This document shows, in pieces, positions 1 to 7,296 of a DNA stretch of 23,193 nt. How positions within the stretch are numbered: the first letter of the stretch is position 1; every line of letters begins with the position of its first letter. A model generated the notes under the pieces. The model made no database searches, was not told the DNA's origin, and saw only the letters and a program-made list of their open reading frames with translations. This DNA is from JAKZRT01 sp047518005 (GTDB taxonomy: Bacteria > Pseudomonadota > Alphaproteobacteria > Rhodobacterales > Rhodobacteraceae), in assembly GCA_047518005.1 (NCBI GenBank), contig JAKZRT010000183.1, forward strand, positions 1-23,193, written 5' to 3'. The position numbers and the translations under genes are program-made.

Positions 1-29
1 CCGAGCGTTTTGGCGTTGTTGATAGTCAT
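1..29 (-). CDS. 5' end of an unidentified gene, cut by the window edge
   Basis: On the minus strand an ATG at 29-27 opens a frame reading MTINNAKTL to the window edge. A good ribosome-binding site (GGAGG) lies 6 bases upstream of the ATG. The gene follows the AlpA-type regulator in the same direction, so it probably belongs to the same mobile element. Nine codons are too few to assign a function. The main support is the start codon with well-spaced ribosome-binding site. Confidence 0.4.
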
Positions 30-34
30 GATAA

Positions 35-53
35 CCTCCATTGATATTGGAGG
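35..53 (-). promoter_or_regulatory. Hairpin that would hide the ribosome-binding site of the gene at 1-29
   Basis: CCTCCA (35-40) and TGGAGG (48-53) are perfect inverted repeats around a 7-base loop. On the minus-strand transcript the GGAGG that should bind the ribosome for the ATG at 29 forms one arm. The stem has only six base pairs, so a regulatory role is an inference. Confidence 0.3.
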
Positions 54-132
54 GCGCATGGTCTATTTTCAGATTGTTCAATATTGCGAAAACAGATGGC
101 CAGCGCCCAAGAAGACGGGCTGCTGGTCTTTT

Positions 133-318
133 TTACGCGGCTGCCATTTCGCGCGATGCCATCCAATCGAGAACATCACTTTCACGCCAGGCCACGGCCC
201 GCTTCCCGATCCTGACGGGACGTGGGAACCGCCCGTCATCCATTGCTGCATAGATTGCGCTTCGGGAGAGGCCAGTCATCTCTTCAACAATGTGGCGGCG
301 GATAAATTTGGGGGTCAT
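133..318 (-). CDS. AlpA-family phage/island transcriptional regulator
   Basis: This 61-residue protein has the form of AlpA regulators, small MerR-like winged-helix proteins that in phage P4-type elements activate excision or integrase genes. The helix-turn-helix covers about residues 8-30 (EEMTGLSRSAIYAAMDDGRF), followed by the family wing PRPVRIGKRAVAW and the helix ESDVLDWMASR. The length is normal for the family. The ATG at 318 has GAGGAA six bases upstream. It sits between the cut-off gene at the left edge and the integrase module, all leftward, which fits a control gene of an integrated element. The family call is firm; the target promoter is unknown. Confidence 0.85.
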   Translation of the reverse strand: MTPKFIRRHIVEEMTGLSRSAIYAAMDDGRFPRPVRIGKRAVAWRESDVLDWMASREMAAA

Positions 319-336
319 TTTGCTTCCTCAGCGTAA

Positions 337-389
337 TTTCGTATTCCGTGAGGAACCTTGGAATATGTTTAGGAGATCCGCATACGAAA
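337..389. repeat. Inverted repeat upstream of the AlpA-type gene
   Basis: TTTCGTAT (337-344) is matched by its reverse complement ATACGAAA (382-389), separated by 37 bases, in the short space between the AlpA-type gene and the gene before it. It may be a paired operator or part of a recombination or excision site of the element. An 8-base match can arise by chance, so this is tentative. Confidence 0.25.
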
Positions 390-397
390 CGGACAGG

Positions 398-1060
398 CTA
401 ACTTTTCGGACTGTTGAACAGTATTCGTGAATTGTGCTTCTCCCCCGCCTTTTCAATTATGGCTATTGGATTGCCAATCCCGGCTCTTTGAAAGGGAATT
501 TTTAGCGCTTCTGCAACTACGTCACCCGCACTAAGTAAGTGCACTCCATGCCGATTTTTGGTGGGATGATAACCAAGCGCCACAGCGTCATTTAACAGAA
601 TTGTCAACGCGGTATCTCGCCATAGTAAATGTTCGCGCTTGCCCTTTTTTCCCGAAGGTTTTTCTATTTTCTTTCGCAGCACCTGAGTGAGCCATCTTTG
701 CAGTTGGATATTGGGTGTGCCCGGTCTTTCGAGGTCGCGAATTGCAAGTTCCTCGCATGCCAGATATGCGGCGTGGTCAACTTCCGCCGCCACAATCAAT
801 CTAGCTAGATCGGCACTTTCGCGAGTTTCAGGTGTGACCGATTCTAGCAGCTCAGCTAAGGTAAGCGCGCCAGTTGCCGTGATCCCATCGTCCGATGTCG
901 ATGACAATATGCTTTGAAAATCTTCGCTGAGATATTTTGTTAGCGGTGATAACTTGATAGTGGCGACGGCCTGCTGAAATGTAATCTCACCGGAGGCAGC
1001 GACTTGGCTGAGTACCGAGGCGTACTTGGCGTTGCGTTCTTGGTATTCGGTCATGGCCAT
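398..1060 (-). CDS. Unrecognised protein translationally coupled to the integrase
   Basis: I do not recognise this 220-residue protein. It looks soluble and mostly helical, with no signal peptide or membrane segment. The first part is acidic to neutral; a basic stretch rich in Lys (about residues 135-148, KKIEKPSGKKGKR) lies in the middle. The start is placed at the ATG at 1060 because it overlaps the integrase stop codon as TGATG, the usual sign of translational coupling. An ATG 33 bases earlier would run into the integrase gene. It is probably an element-specific accessory to the integrase, such as a recombination directionality or DNA-binding factor, but nothing in the sequence proves this. 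Codon use is less GC-rich than in the genes right of 2700. Confidence 0.65.
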   Translation of the reverse strand: MAMTEYQERNAKYASVLSQVAASGEITFQQAVATIKLSPLTKYLSEDFQSILSSTSDDGITATGALTLAELLESVTPETRESADLARLIVAAEVDHAAYLACEELAIRDLERPGTPNIQLQRWLTQVLRKKIEKPSGKKGKREHLLWRDTALTILLNDAVALGYHPTKNRHGVHLLSAGDVVAEALKIPFQRAGIGNPIAIIEKAGEKHNSRILFNSPKS

Positions 1061-2289
1061 CAGATGCTGCCCAGTTTGACGACCTTTCCACAATCGGGCT
1101 TTAGATAAGCGCCCCAGGCTTTCATTAAATTGCGCCGCTTCTCAAAGAGGTCAGATCGGGCATATGCCGCCTCTGCCCTGTCTTTGACAACGTGCGCCAG
1201 CGCAGCCTCAGAAACTTGGTTCGGACTGTTTGTTCGTTCCTGTGCCCACATCTTGAACGAAGTTCTGAACCCATGAACGTGTGCGTCAAATTCAAGTTCT
1301 TTGACCAATTTGGACAGGGTCATGTCCGAAAGCGGTTTTCCATAACGCGCACTCGGAAAGACCAGCCCCGATCCGTCGGCCAAGGCTCTTGCTTGCCGCA
1401 ATACTTCAATTGCACGGGCGGATAGTGGAACCCTGTGTTCGCGTTTTGCTTTCATCCGGTCCGCTGTGCGGGTCCAAACTGCTCCGTCCAGATCAATCTC
1501 CGACCAATTGGCCAGTCTGACTTCTCCCGAACGGGACGCAGTGAGAACCAATAATTCCATCGCTAACTTGGTTAATGCTCCTGCATTTGACGCATTCACT
1601 GCGTCCAGAAATTCTGCGACCTCAGAGTATGGTAGGGCTTTGCGATGTTGTTGCGTTTTGTCCTGTTTGGGAAGCGCTTGGGCGATTGCTTCTGCGGGAT
1701 TGTATTGCCGCCATCCGTTTGCGATCGCCCACCGCATTACGGTGCCGATGCGTTGCCGAACTCGTCGCGCAGTTTCGGGTTTCTTGAGCCAAATGGGCTG
1801 CAGCACCCCCAACACGTCGGCTGTGGTCACGTCAGCGACTGAAATGCGGCCCAAGCGAGGAAATGCGTACTTTTCCAGCGTAGAAATGAATTGTGCCGCG
1901 TGCTTTTTGTTACGCCAGGAAGGCCGGTGGATTTTGTGAACTTCCCGAGACGCTTCTTCAAACGAGAATGTGGCGGACGCCTCGCTCCTTGACCGCAGAG
2001 GATCACCGCCACCACGTGCAATCTTGCGGTTTTCCAAGGCAATTTCTCTGGCTTCGGCCAAAGGTACCAATGATGCCGAGCCAAGACCAAGCTCGGTTGG
2101 CTTGCCCCTGATATTGATGCGCTGAACCCATCGCTTGGAACCTGATTTCTCAACCCGCAGGAACAACCCATTACCGTCGCGATACTTCCCGGGTCTGCTC
2201 GCGGTTTTGACTTGAGCAGCGGTCAGTGCCTTCTCTGGGTGGCGTCCAGACTTTTTGCGATGTTCGATTGTCGGATTACTGTTGGGCAT
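1060..2289 (-). CDS. int: P4-type tyrosine site-specific integrase
   Basis: A tyrosine recombinase that inserts and excises a genomic island or prophage at a tRNA 3' end. The 409 residues show the P4 order: an N-terminal arm-binding domain (about 20-100, with KYRDGNGLFLRV and GLGSASLVPLAEAR), a core-binding helical domain (about 105-205), and the catalytic domain. The visible catalytic set is Arg253 (TASRSGE), Lys280, His339 and Arg342 (HGFR), His366 and the nucleophile Tyr376 (AAYARSD), so it looks active. The start at 2289 gives the usual family length; the frame remains open to an ATG at 2364, but that adds a hydrophobic tail not typical of the family. The gene's 5' end faces a tRNA-Ser-like fragment at 2420-2434, as expected for P4 integrases. 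Confidence 0.93.
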   Translation of the reverse strand: MPNSNPTIEHRKKSGRHPEKALTAAQVKTASRPGKYRDGNGLFLRVEKSGSKRWVQRINIRGKPTELGLGSASLVPLAEAREIALENRKIARGGGDPLRSRSEASATFSFEEASREVHKIHRPSWRNKKHAAQFISTLEKYAFPRLGRISVADVTTADVLGVLQPIWLKKPETARRVRQRIGTVMRWAIANGWRQYNPAEAIAQALPKQDKTQQHRKALPYSEVAEFLDAVNASNAGALTKLAMELLVLTASRSGEVRLANWSEIDLDGAVWTRTADRMKAKREHRVPLSARAIEVLRQARALADGSGLVFPSARYGKPLSDMTLSKLVKELEFDAHVHGFRTSFKMWAQERTNSPNQVSEAALAHVVKDRAEAAYARSDLFEKRRNLMKAWGAYLKPDCGKVVKLGSI

Positions 2290-2292
2290 TTG

Positions 2293-2335
2293 GTCCCCGA
2301 TGTTGTCCCCTATAGTAGACTGGAATATGGGGGAC
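2293..2335. promoter_or_regulatory. Repeated GTCCCC/GGGGAC boxes upstream of int
   Basis: GTCCCC occurs at 2293-2298 and 2305-2310 (12-base spacing), and its inverse GGGGGAC at 2329-2335, directly before the integrase start. Such short repeats next to an integrase could be arm-type binding sites or an operator through which the integrase or the AlpA-type protein controls int. They are visible in the sequence; the role is an inference. Confidence 0.35.
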
Positions 2336-2419
2336 AGTACAGGAACAATCAAGATAATAGTCAATTTAACTGATTGGAAAATATAAGTTATTGGAACACT
2401 CAGGAGTTAGGGTTGGCGG

Positions 2420-2440
2420 TCTCCTCCTCCGCCACTAAAT
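2420..2440 (+). other. Probable attachment-site scar: 3' end of a tRNA-Ser
   Basis: The stretch CTCCTCC-G-CCA (2424-2434), preceded by TC, has the layout of a tRNA-Ser acceptor 3' strand, discriminator G and encoded CCA (the partner would start GGAGGAG). Bases 2405-2420 do not form the T-arm (no GGTTCRA), so only the tRNA end is present. This is what an island leaves at the boundary away from the intact tRNA. The integrase lies just inside it, and the base composition changes to the right. The exact length of the duplicated core cannot be known without the other end. Confidence 0.5.
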
Positions 2441-2465
2441 TATGGTAAAACTCTGTTATAAAGGC

Positions 2466-2485
2466 AAAGGCCCTTAAAGGTCTTT
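2466..2485 (+). terminator. Hairpin about 30 bases after the tRNA-like end
   Basis: AAAGGCC (2466-2472) pairs with GGTCTTT (2479-2485), seven pairs including one G-U, around a 6-base loop. Its position just downstream of the tRNA-Ser 3' fragment suggests it is the original tRNA terminator, now separated from its gene. There is no long T-tract beyond the stem, so it is a modest candidate. The remaining bases up to 2699 show nothing I can call. Confidence 0.35.
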
Positions 2486-2699
2486 CCGATAACTAACAAA
2501 TTGGCCAATATAAATAATTCGATAGCCGGAGCTTTCCGCCAAATGGTGAACGGTGCCGGTGTTCAGTTAACGCCTGGAAATGATTGCCTTATCAGCCTTT
2601 ACCCACATGGTGCTCGTCCTCGTCTATAGATCTTCGCGCTGACGCGTACACCGACCGGCAAGCCGGCAACCAAAATTCGAAATTCGGACCAATTCCCGC

Positions 2700-4007
2700 T
2701 CAGGCCCGTCGTTCGAATGGCGCGCATTTTTTGATTTCGTTCAGGATAATTTCGACCAACTCAAACTGCGATTGCCCGTTGACGTCTTCGAAATACACGT
2801 GGCTCGGCCAGGGGGCCCCGACATGGTTGTCCTCGGGAAGGTCGATCGCTTCACAAACGCGCTTGATCGCATCGACGAATGACCGGGTCTCTTCGGCAAA
2901 CCCCGCCTTTGCAGCGTCCAGGTCTTCGATGCTGTTCCGGTCGATCTGAGGTGACCCGATGCCGGATGTCAGGGGGAGGTTTCGCTGGATCGCCTGTTCT
3001 TCGTAAAACGAGATATTCACCCTGTCCGCCTCAAGCCGCATGATGAAGACCGGGTTGACGCTGACTTTTGCGTCCGTCAGTTCCAGCAGACTGCCCCTGT
3101 TGGCGTTGGCACTTTCCGGCGTTTTGCGCCGCGAGGTGCGAACCCTTTTCTTTACTTCGGCAACAAAATCACCGCGGTAATTGTTGTCGAACACGCGGTC
3201 GGCATAGGGTTTGTCTCGCAGCATGTGGCGGATCGAGCGGATCGACATGTTCTTGCAGTTTTCCGGACCGATAAAGAACGGCGACCCCGACGCATCCGAC
3301 AATTCAACCCATCCGTTCGGAAACACCTCGATATGGTGATCCATCCACGGCCCAAGCACCTTGTCACCGAGATGGTCCAGCAGCGCGTTCACGGTGTCCG
3401 GTTCTTTCACGACATCGGCCAGAAGCGGCTCTTGCCCATAGATGTCCGCCGCAAGGCTGTAGGGGGCCGAAATCTGCAAAAGCGGTGGCACGCCGGTCAG
3501 CTCTTCAGTGACCCGCATGATGCCATCGATGGCCTTGGGAACCCCGGTGGTGAAATCCGGCGTTTCAAGCAGCGGCCAATTATCCTTATTGATCAGCGCC
3601 ACATCCGGATCAGCCCCCGGAGGGAATTTGTCGGGATACATCATCTTTTGACCCAGAGGTTCACAGGTGAAGGCGTAGAGCGCCCAGGTCATGTAGAATT
3701 TTTTGACCCCCAACAGGCGGGTCGCGGCCAGATTGGCGCGGACATAGCGGTACGGGTCGGTGTTGTAATAGTCCCATGATTCAATGCCGTAGAGGTCATG
3801 CAGAATGCCATGCGCCAGCATATGGACCGAGGCCGTTGCATGAACTTCGTCGGGCGGTGCCAGAACGGCGAAGTTCGTGTCGAACTCGCCGGCCAGGGCC
3901 GCGTCGAAGACGTCGGTCAATTCGCGCTTCGCATCCGGCTCGTCAGCCTGCCAGCGGGTCAAAAGGTCGAGCCCGGAGGGGTAGGCGTAGTTTTCTATCT
4001 TGATCAT
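2700..4007 (-). CDS. Uroporphyrinogen-decarboxylase-fold protein, possible methyltransferase
   Basis: This 435-residue protein belongs to the broad URO-D family, which includes haem-pathway decarboxylases and corrinoid-linked methyltransferases. Seen features are the N-terminal MLAHGILHDLYGIE region, ATRLLGVKKFYMTWALYAF, the central LLQISAPYSLAADIYG, WVELSDASGSPFFIGPENC and the C-terminal MDRNSIEDL-like segment (QIDRNSIEDLDAAKAGFAEE) ending GAPWPSHVYFEDVNGQSQFE. It is longer than true HemE (about 340-350) and sits third behind iclR and a sugar ATPase gene, so a haem role is unlikely. No corrinoid protein lies nearby. The ATG at 4007 lacks a clear ribosome-binding site and is 244 bases from the gene before it, so it may have its own promoter. 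The fold call is fairly safe; the substrate is unknown. Confidence 0.7.
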   Translation of the reverse strand: MIKIENYAYPSGLDLLTRWQADEPDAKRELTDVFDAALAGEFDTNFAVLAPPDEVHATASVHMLAHGILHDLYGIESWDYYNTDPYRYVRANLAATRLLGVKKFYMTWALYAFTCEPLGQKMMYPDKFPPGADPDVALINKDNWPLLETPDFTTGVPKAIDGIMRVTEELTGVPPLLQISAPYSLAADIYGQEPLLADVVKEPDTVNALLDHLGDKVLGPWMDHHIEVFPNGWVELSDASGSPFFIGPENCKNMSIRSIRHMLRDKPYADRVFDNNYRGDFVAEVKKRVRTSRRKTPESANANRGSLLELTDAKVSVNPVFIMRLEADRVNISFYEEQAIQRNLPLTSGIGSPQIDRNSIEDLDAAKAGFAEETRSFVDAIKRVCEAIDLPEDNHVGAPWPSHVYFEDVNGQSQFELVEIILNEIKKCAPFERRA

Positions 4008-4251
4008 GGTTCAACCAACTCGTTGCCTTGTTCAATGCTCTTGCGTCCCGGTCGCAATCGCTCAGCCCGCCAGCCGTTTGATCTTTCATAATCACTATTT
4101 CAGCCCGAAGCGCCAGTCTTTCTCGCGCGACGATTACAAGGCCAATCATGTCGCTGCTCGCGCCCAATGGCGCGGTTTCGGCCAGGCGTGTGGAACAGCC
4201 TTACCGTGCCAGCAGAGACTGGTCCGCAGGGGCCTGACAGCGGCCTGCAGC
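4008..4251. other. Intergenic stretch between the sugar ATPase gene and the URO-D-fold gene
   Basis: I see no gene in these 244 bases on either strand. Just beyond the ATPase stop, GGCC-TGACAGC-GGCC with flanking GCAGG/CCTGC (about 4228-4248) could form a hairpin and partly end the leftward transcript. The stretch may hold the promoter of the URO-D-fold gene, but no convincing -35/-10 pair could be picked by eye. Confidence 0.3.
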
Positions 4252-5313
4252 CTAGCGCAGTCTCCGCTCGGTTGAAGGGTCAAATAACTTGACGCTGCTT
4301 GGGTCAAAATCAAGCGCGACCGTTGTTCCGAACTCCAGTTCCTGATCGTCGTGAGTCTCGACGACAATTCGTTCGCCAGTCGGCGTTTTCAGATATTCAT
4401 AGGCGACGCCGCCAAGGTGCTCGGACAGATCAACGGTAATCCCGGACTTTGCCGGACGAACGGTCAGGTGCTGCGGTCGCAGACCGACGATCACCATCTC
4501 GCCGTTTGCCGGCAGCTCGGCGTTCGACGGTATCGTCACCCCTTCCAACGCATCAATTCGAACCCGGCCATTATCCACGACCCCGCTCAGAAAGTTCATG
4601 GCGGGCGACCCGATGAAGCCAGCGACAAATTTGTTGGCCGGGACGCGGTACAATTCCAGCGGGCTGCCGGCTTGTTCGATATGCCCATCGCGCAAGACCA
4701 CAATCTTGTCCGCCAGTGTCATCGCCTCGACCTGATCGTGCGTCACATAGATCATTGTTGCGCCAATTTCCTTGTGCAGCCGCGATATTTCGACACGCAT
4801 TTCCACCCGCAACTCGGCGTCCAGATTTGACAGCGGCTCGTCAAACAGAAACACCTCGGGGCCACGAACAATGGCACGCCCGATCGCAACACGCTGCCGC
4901 TGGCCGCCGGACAGCGCGGCAGGCTTGCGCGCCAGATAATCCTCCAACTTCAGTATGCGTGTCGCTTCGGCGACCTTGGCTTTGATCTCGGCCTTCGGGC
5001 GGCCATTCATCTTGAGCCCAAATCCCATATTTTCCTTGACCGTCATGTGCGGATAAAGCGCATAGGTTTGAAAAACCATTGCCACCCCGCGATCTGAGGG
5101 ATCCGCCCTCGTGACATCACGCTCGCCAATAAGAATTTTCCCGCTGGTGGTTTCTTCCAGCCCGGCAACCATGCGCAGCAACGTTGATTTTCCGCATCCA
5201 GACGGGCCGACGAACACACAGAACTCGCCATCTTCAATTTCCAGATTGACCCCATGGATGACCTGAACATCGCCGTATTTCTTGATCGTATTGCTGAGCG
5301 TGACGCCGGACAT
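4252..5313 (-). CDS. Sugar ABC transporter ATP-binding protein (MalK/UgpC type)
   Basis: This 353-residue protein powers a sugar importer of the CUT1 class from the cytoplasmic side. In order: Walker A GPSGCGKST (36-44), Q-loop Gln82, signature LSGGQ (134-138), Walker B VFLFDEP (154-160), H-loop His192 in THD, and a C-terminal TOBE/MalK regulatory domain from about 235 (with GLRPQHLTV). All key residues are present and the length is normal. The ribosome-binding site AAGGAA lies 8 bases before the ATG at 5313. It starts 20 bases after the iclR stop, so the two are co-transcribed, away from the permease genes they presumably serve. It probably works with the permeases at 7395-9174, the only sugar permeases in the window. 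The substrate is inferred from context to be a galactoside. Confidence 0.92.
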   Translation of the reverse strand: MSGVTLSNTIKKYGDVQVIHGVNLEIEDGEFCVFVGPSGCGKSTLLRMVAGLEETTSGKILIGERDVTRADPSDRGVAMVFQTYALYPHMTVKENMGFGLKMNGRPKAEIKAKVAEATRILKLEDYLARKPAALSGGQRQRVAIGRAIVRGPEVFLFDEPLSNLDAELRVEMRVEISRLHKEIGATMIYVTHDQVEAMTLADKIVVLRDGHIEQAGSPLELYRVPANKFVAGFIGSPAMNFLSGVVDNGRVRIDALEGVTIPSNAELPANGEMVIVGLRPQHLTVRPAKSGITVDLSEHLGGVAYEYLKTPTGERIVVETHDDQELEFGTTVALDFDPSSVKLFDPSTERRLR

Positions 5314-5333
5314 GATTTGGTTTCCTTCTCAGT

Positions 5334-6092
5334 TCAGCTTTGCGTCGGGAAGTGCCATATTTCGGCTTCCGCACCGATTTTTGCAGCCGCATCCAACAGC
5401 GCCGGCTGAAAGTCGTTCAACGTCGTAATCGAGTGTCGTGAGGTCGATGTCGCGATCGACATCGCCCCGATTACCCGCTGACCGTTTGACAGGATAGGCG
5501 CCGCGATACTGATGATGCCCTGCTCGTGTTCCTCGCGGTCATAGGCAATGCCAACGCGGCGAATTTCATCCAGTTCGAGGATCAAACTTTCAACCTTGGT
5601 ATGCGTCGCCGGGGTGTATTGGAAAAACGCCTGTTGCAGCAGCGCCCGTTCCCGGCGTTCCGGGCTCATGAACGCCAATATGGCCTTGCCGACTCCGGTG
5701 CAATAACTGGGCGCAACGCGGCCGGCCTGTGCCAAGGTCTCGAAATGGTCGGCGGTCTTGCGGTTGTCCACAAAGACAACCTGCGCGTTGTCGATCTGCG
5801 CGAGATGCAGCGTTTCCCCGACCTCGGCAGCCAAAGCGTCCATGCAGGGCGCCGCTATGGGTGCCAGCGAGGTTTGTCTCCAGGCCCCGTGGGCCAGGCG
5901 CAAAAGCCGAATTCCAAGCGAGTAGGTCTGGCGATCCGCGTCGTAGTTCAACATCGATTGATTCGTCAGAGTTTGAGGAAACCGATACAAAGTCGCCTTC
6001 GGATGCGGGCTGTCGGCCAATAATTCAGAGAACCGGACAGGCCTGCCGACAGCAGCAACGCTGTCAAGAATTTCCAAGGCTTTAGCGGCGAC
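5334..6092 (-). pseudogene. IclR-family regulator lacking its start codon and N-terminus
   Basis: IclR regulators bind DNA through an N-terminal winged helix and sense a small molecule through the C-terminal domain. The C-terminal domain is intact (LAQIDNAQVVFVDNR, PSYCTGVGKAILAFM, GIAYDREEHEQGIISIAAPI). The family N-terminus is recognisable only from VAAKALEILDS (6092 leftward). Upstream, the same frame runs through sequence belonging to the opposite-strand binding-protein gene to a TAG without any ATG or GTG. The only start available is a TTG at 6077 with no ribosome-binding site. In the recognition-helix region the sequence reads YRFPQTLTNQS; a Pro where the family has Leu, one base from Leu, is expected to harm the helix. 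I therefore call it a probable pseudogene; weak TTG initiation cannot be excluded. Confidence 0.7.
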
Positions 6093-6096
6093 CTGA
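6086..6096. other. Deletion junction joining two divergent genes head to head
   Basis: Left of about 6092 the minus strand encodes the IclR N-terminal region (VAAKALEIL). Right of about 6090 the plus strand encodes the first mature residues of a sugar-binding protein (GDLKIFSDMSNPAP). There is no intergenic space, no start codon for either gene and no signal peptide. The simplest reading is a deletion, or an assembly error, that removed both 5' ends and the shared promoter. Confidence 0.6.
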
Positions 6097-7262
6097 AAAT
6101 ATTCTCGGACATGTCCAATCCGGCACCGCGCGCCGTGATGGAGGGCATGGTCGAACGGTTCGGCGAACTAAACCCGGACCTGAATATCGAATTGACGGTC
6201 ATTGACCGTGAAGCCTACAAGACCCAGATCCGCAACTTTCTGACGGCGAACGCGCCCGACGTTGCCAACTGGTATGCCGCCAACCGGATGGGCCCCTACG
6301 TCAAAGCCGGGCTTTTCGAAGATGTATCCGACCTTTGGCAGGGCAAAATCGGAACCGAACTGGCATCCACAAAAGGTGCCCTGACCATCGATGGCAAACA
6401 GTATGGCGTGCCTTACACATATTATCAGTGGGGCGTTTATTACCGTCAGGACATTTTCGAGAAATTTGGCCTGACCGAGCCGGTGACATGGACCGAGGAA
6501 CTGGCGAACTGTCAGGTGCTCTTGGACAATGGCGTCAAGTGCTACACGATCGGCACCAAGTTCCTTTGGACCGCTGGCGGTTGGTTTGACTATCTGAACA
6601 TGCGGACCAATGGGTTCGATTTCCACATGCAACTGGCCAGCGGCGAAGCGTCGTGGACCAGCGACGAAGTCCGGGCAACATTCGCCGACTGGCAGCAGTT
6701 GATCGACATTGGCGCGTTCATCGAGAACCACCAGACCTATAGCTGGCAGGAGGCGCTGCCGTTCATGATCAAAGGTGACGCAGCCGCTTACCTCATGGGC
6801 AATTTCGCCGTCGCCGTCGCCGCGATGCGCGATGGCGGTCTGACCGATGATCAGCTTGGTTTCTACCAGTTCCCGGCGATCACCAAAGGGGTGGAAATGG
6901 CGGAAGATGCGCCCACTGATACCTTCCATATTCCAACAGGTGCGGCCAACAAGGAAACCGCGCGCGAGTTCCTGAAATTCGTCACATCGGCGGAAAACCA
7001 GACGCTGATCAACAATGGGTCAAACCTGGGCCAGCTTCCGGTTAACTCGTTGTCTGCGGTTGACGATGACGAATTCCTGAACTAGGGATTTGCGATGTTG
7101 TCGTCCAATTCACCAGGTGGTGTCGCGCAGTTCTTTGACCGCGATTTTCCCGCTGAAATGGCGGCGATCGGGATAGAAGGTTTGCAGGAATTCATGGTTA
7201 TCCCCGGAAACCTGGAAGACATTTTGCAGCGTCTGGAAGCGGCGCGCAAAAGCATCTACTGA
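6090..7262 (+). pseudogene. Sugar ABC transporter substrate-binding protein, 5'-truncated and with an internal stop
   Basis: This was the periplasmic family-1 binding protein of the importer completed by the genes at 7395-9174. Homology-like sequence begins DLKIFSDMSNPAPRAVMEGM at 6090, in frame with but upstream of the first ATG (6111). A stop at 6021-6023 and the absence of any start between show that the start and signal peptide are missing. The middle is typical (TIDGKQYGVPYTYYQWGVYY; AAYLMGNFAVAVAA; FLKFVTSAENQTLI). A TAG at 7083-7085 interrupts EFLN, after which the same frame continues for 58 sense codons (GFAMLSSNSPGGVAQFFDRD onward, ending LQRLEAARKSIY) to TGA at 7260-7262. That tail looks like a normal C-terminus of the family. 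Two independent lesions make it a pseudogene. A Lys codon (AAG) at the TAG would fit. Confidence 0.8.
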
Positions 7263-7270
7263 AAGGTCTT

Positions 7271-7296
7271 TGGGCGGGTACCATCGTACCCGCCCA
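7271..7296 (+). terminator. Strong hairpin between the binding-protein and permease genes
   Basis: TGGGCGGGTAC (7271-7281) pairs perfectly with GTACCCGCCCA (7286-7296) around a 4-base loop, followed by TTTC. It starts 8 bases after the true end of the binding-protein frame. Hairpins here are common in importer operons, where they protect the binding-protein message and reduce read-through to the permeases. The T-tract is short, so partial termination or RNA stabilisation is likelier than a full stop. Confidence 0.7.

Noticed and set aside
112..134. Rho-independent terminator near 112-134 (AAGAC/GTCTT then T-run)
   Set aside because: The stem has only five weak pairs with a 9-base loop, and it faces the plus strand, where no supported gene ends.
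2405..2434. A complete tRNA gene near 2400
   Set aside because: Only the acceptor 3' strand and CCA fit; no T-arm, anticodon arm or D-arm can be formed from the sequence before it.
7083..7085. TAG read as pyrrolysine
   Set aside because: The gene is a sugar-binding protein, not a methylamine methyltransferase, and there are no pyl genes or PYLIS-like element. A nonsense mutation next to a truncated 5' end is simpler.
6111..7085. A complete cytoplasmic protein starting at the ATG at 6111
   Set aside because: Coding-like sequence extends upstream of this ATG without a start, and a binding protein without a signal peptide cannot reach the periplasm.
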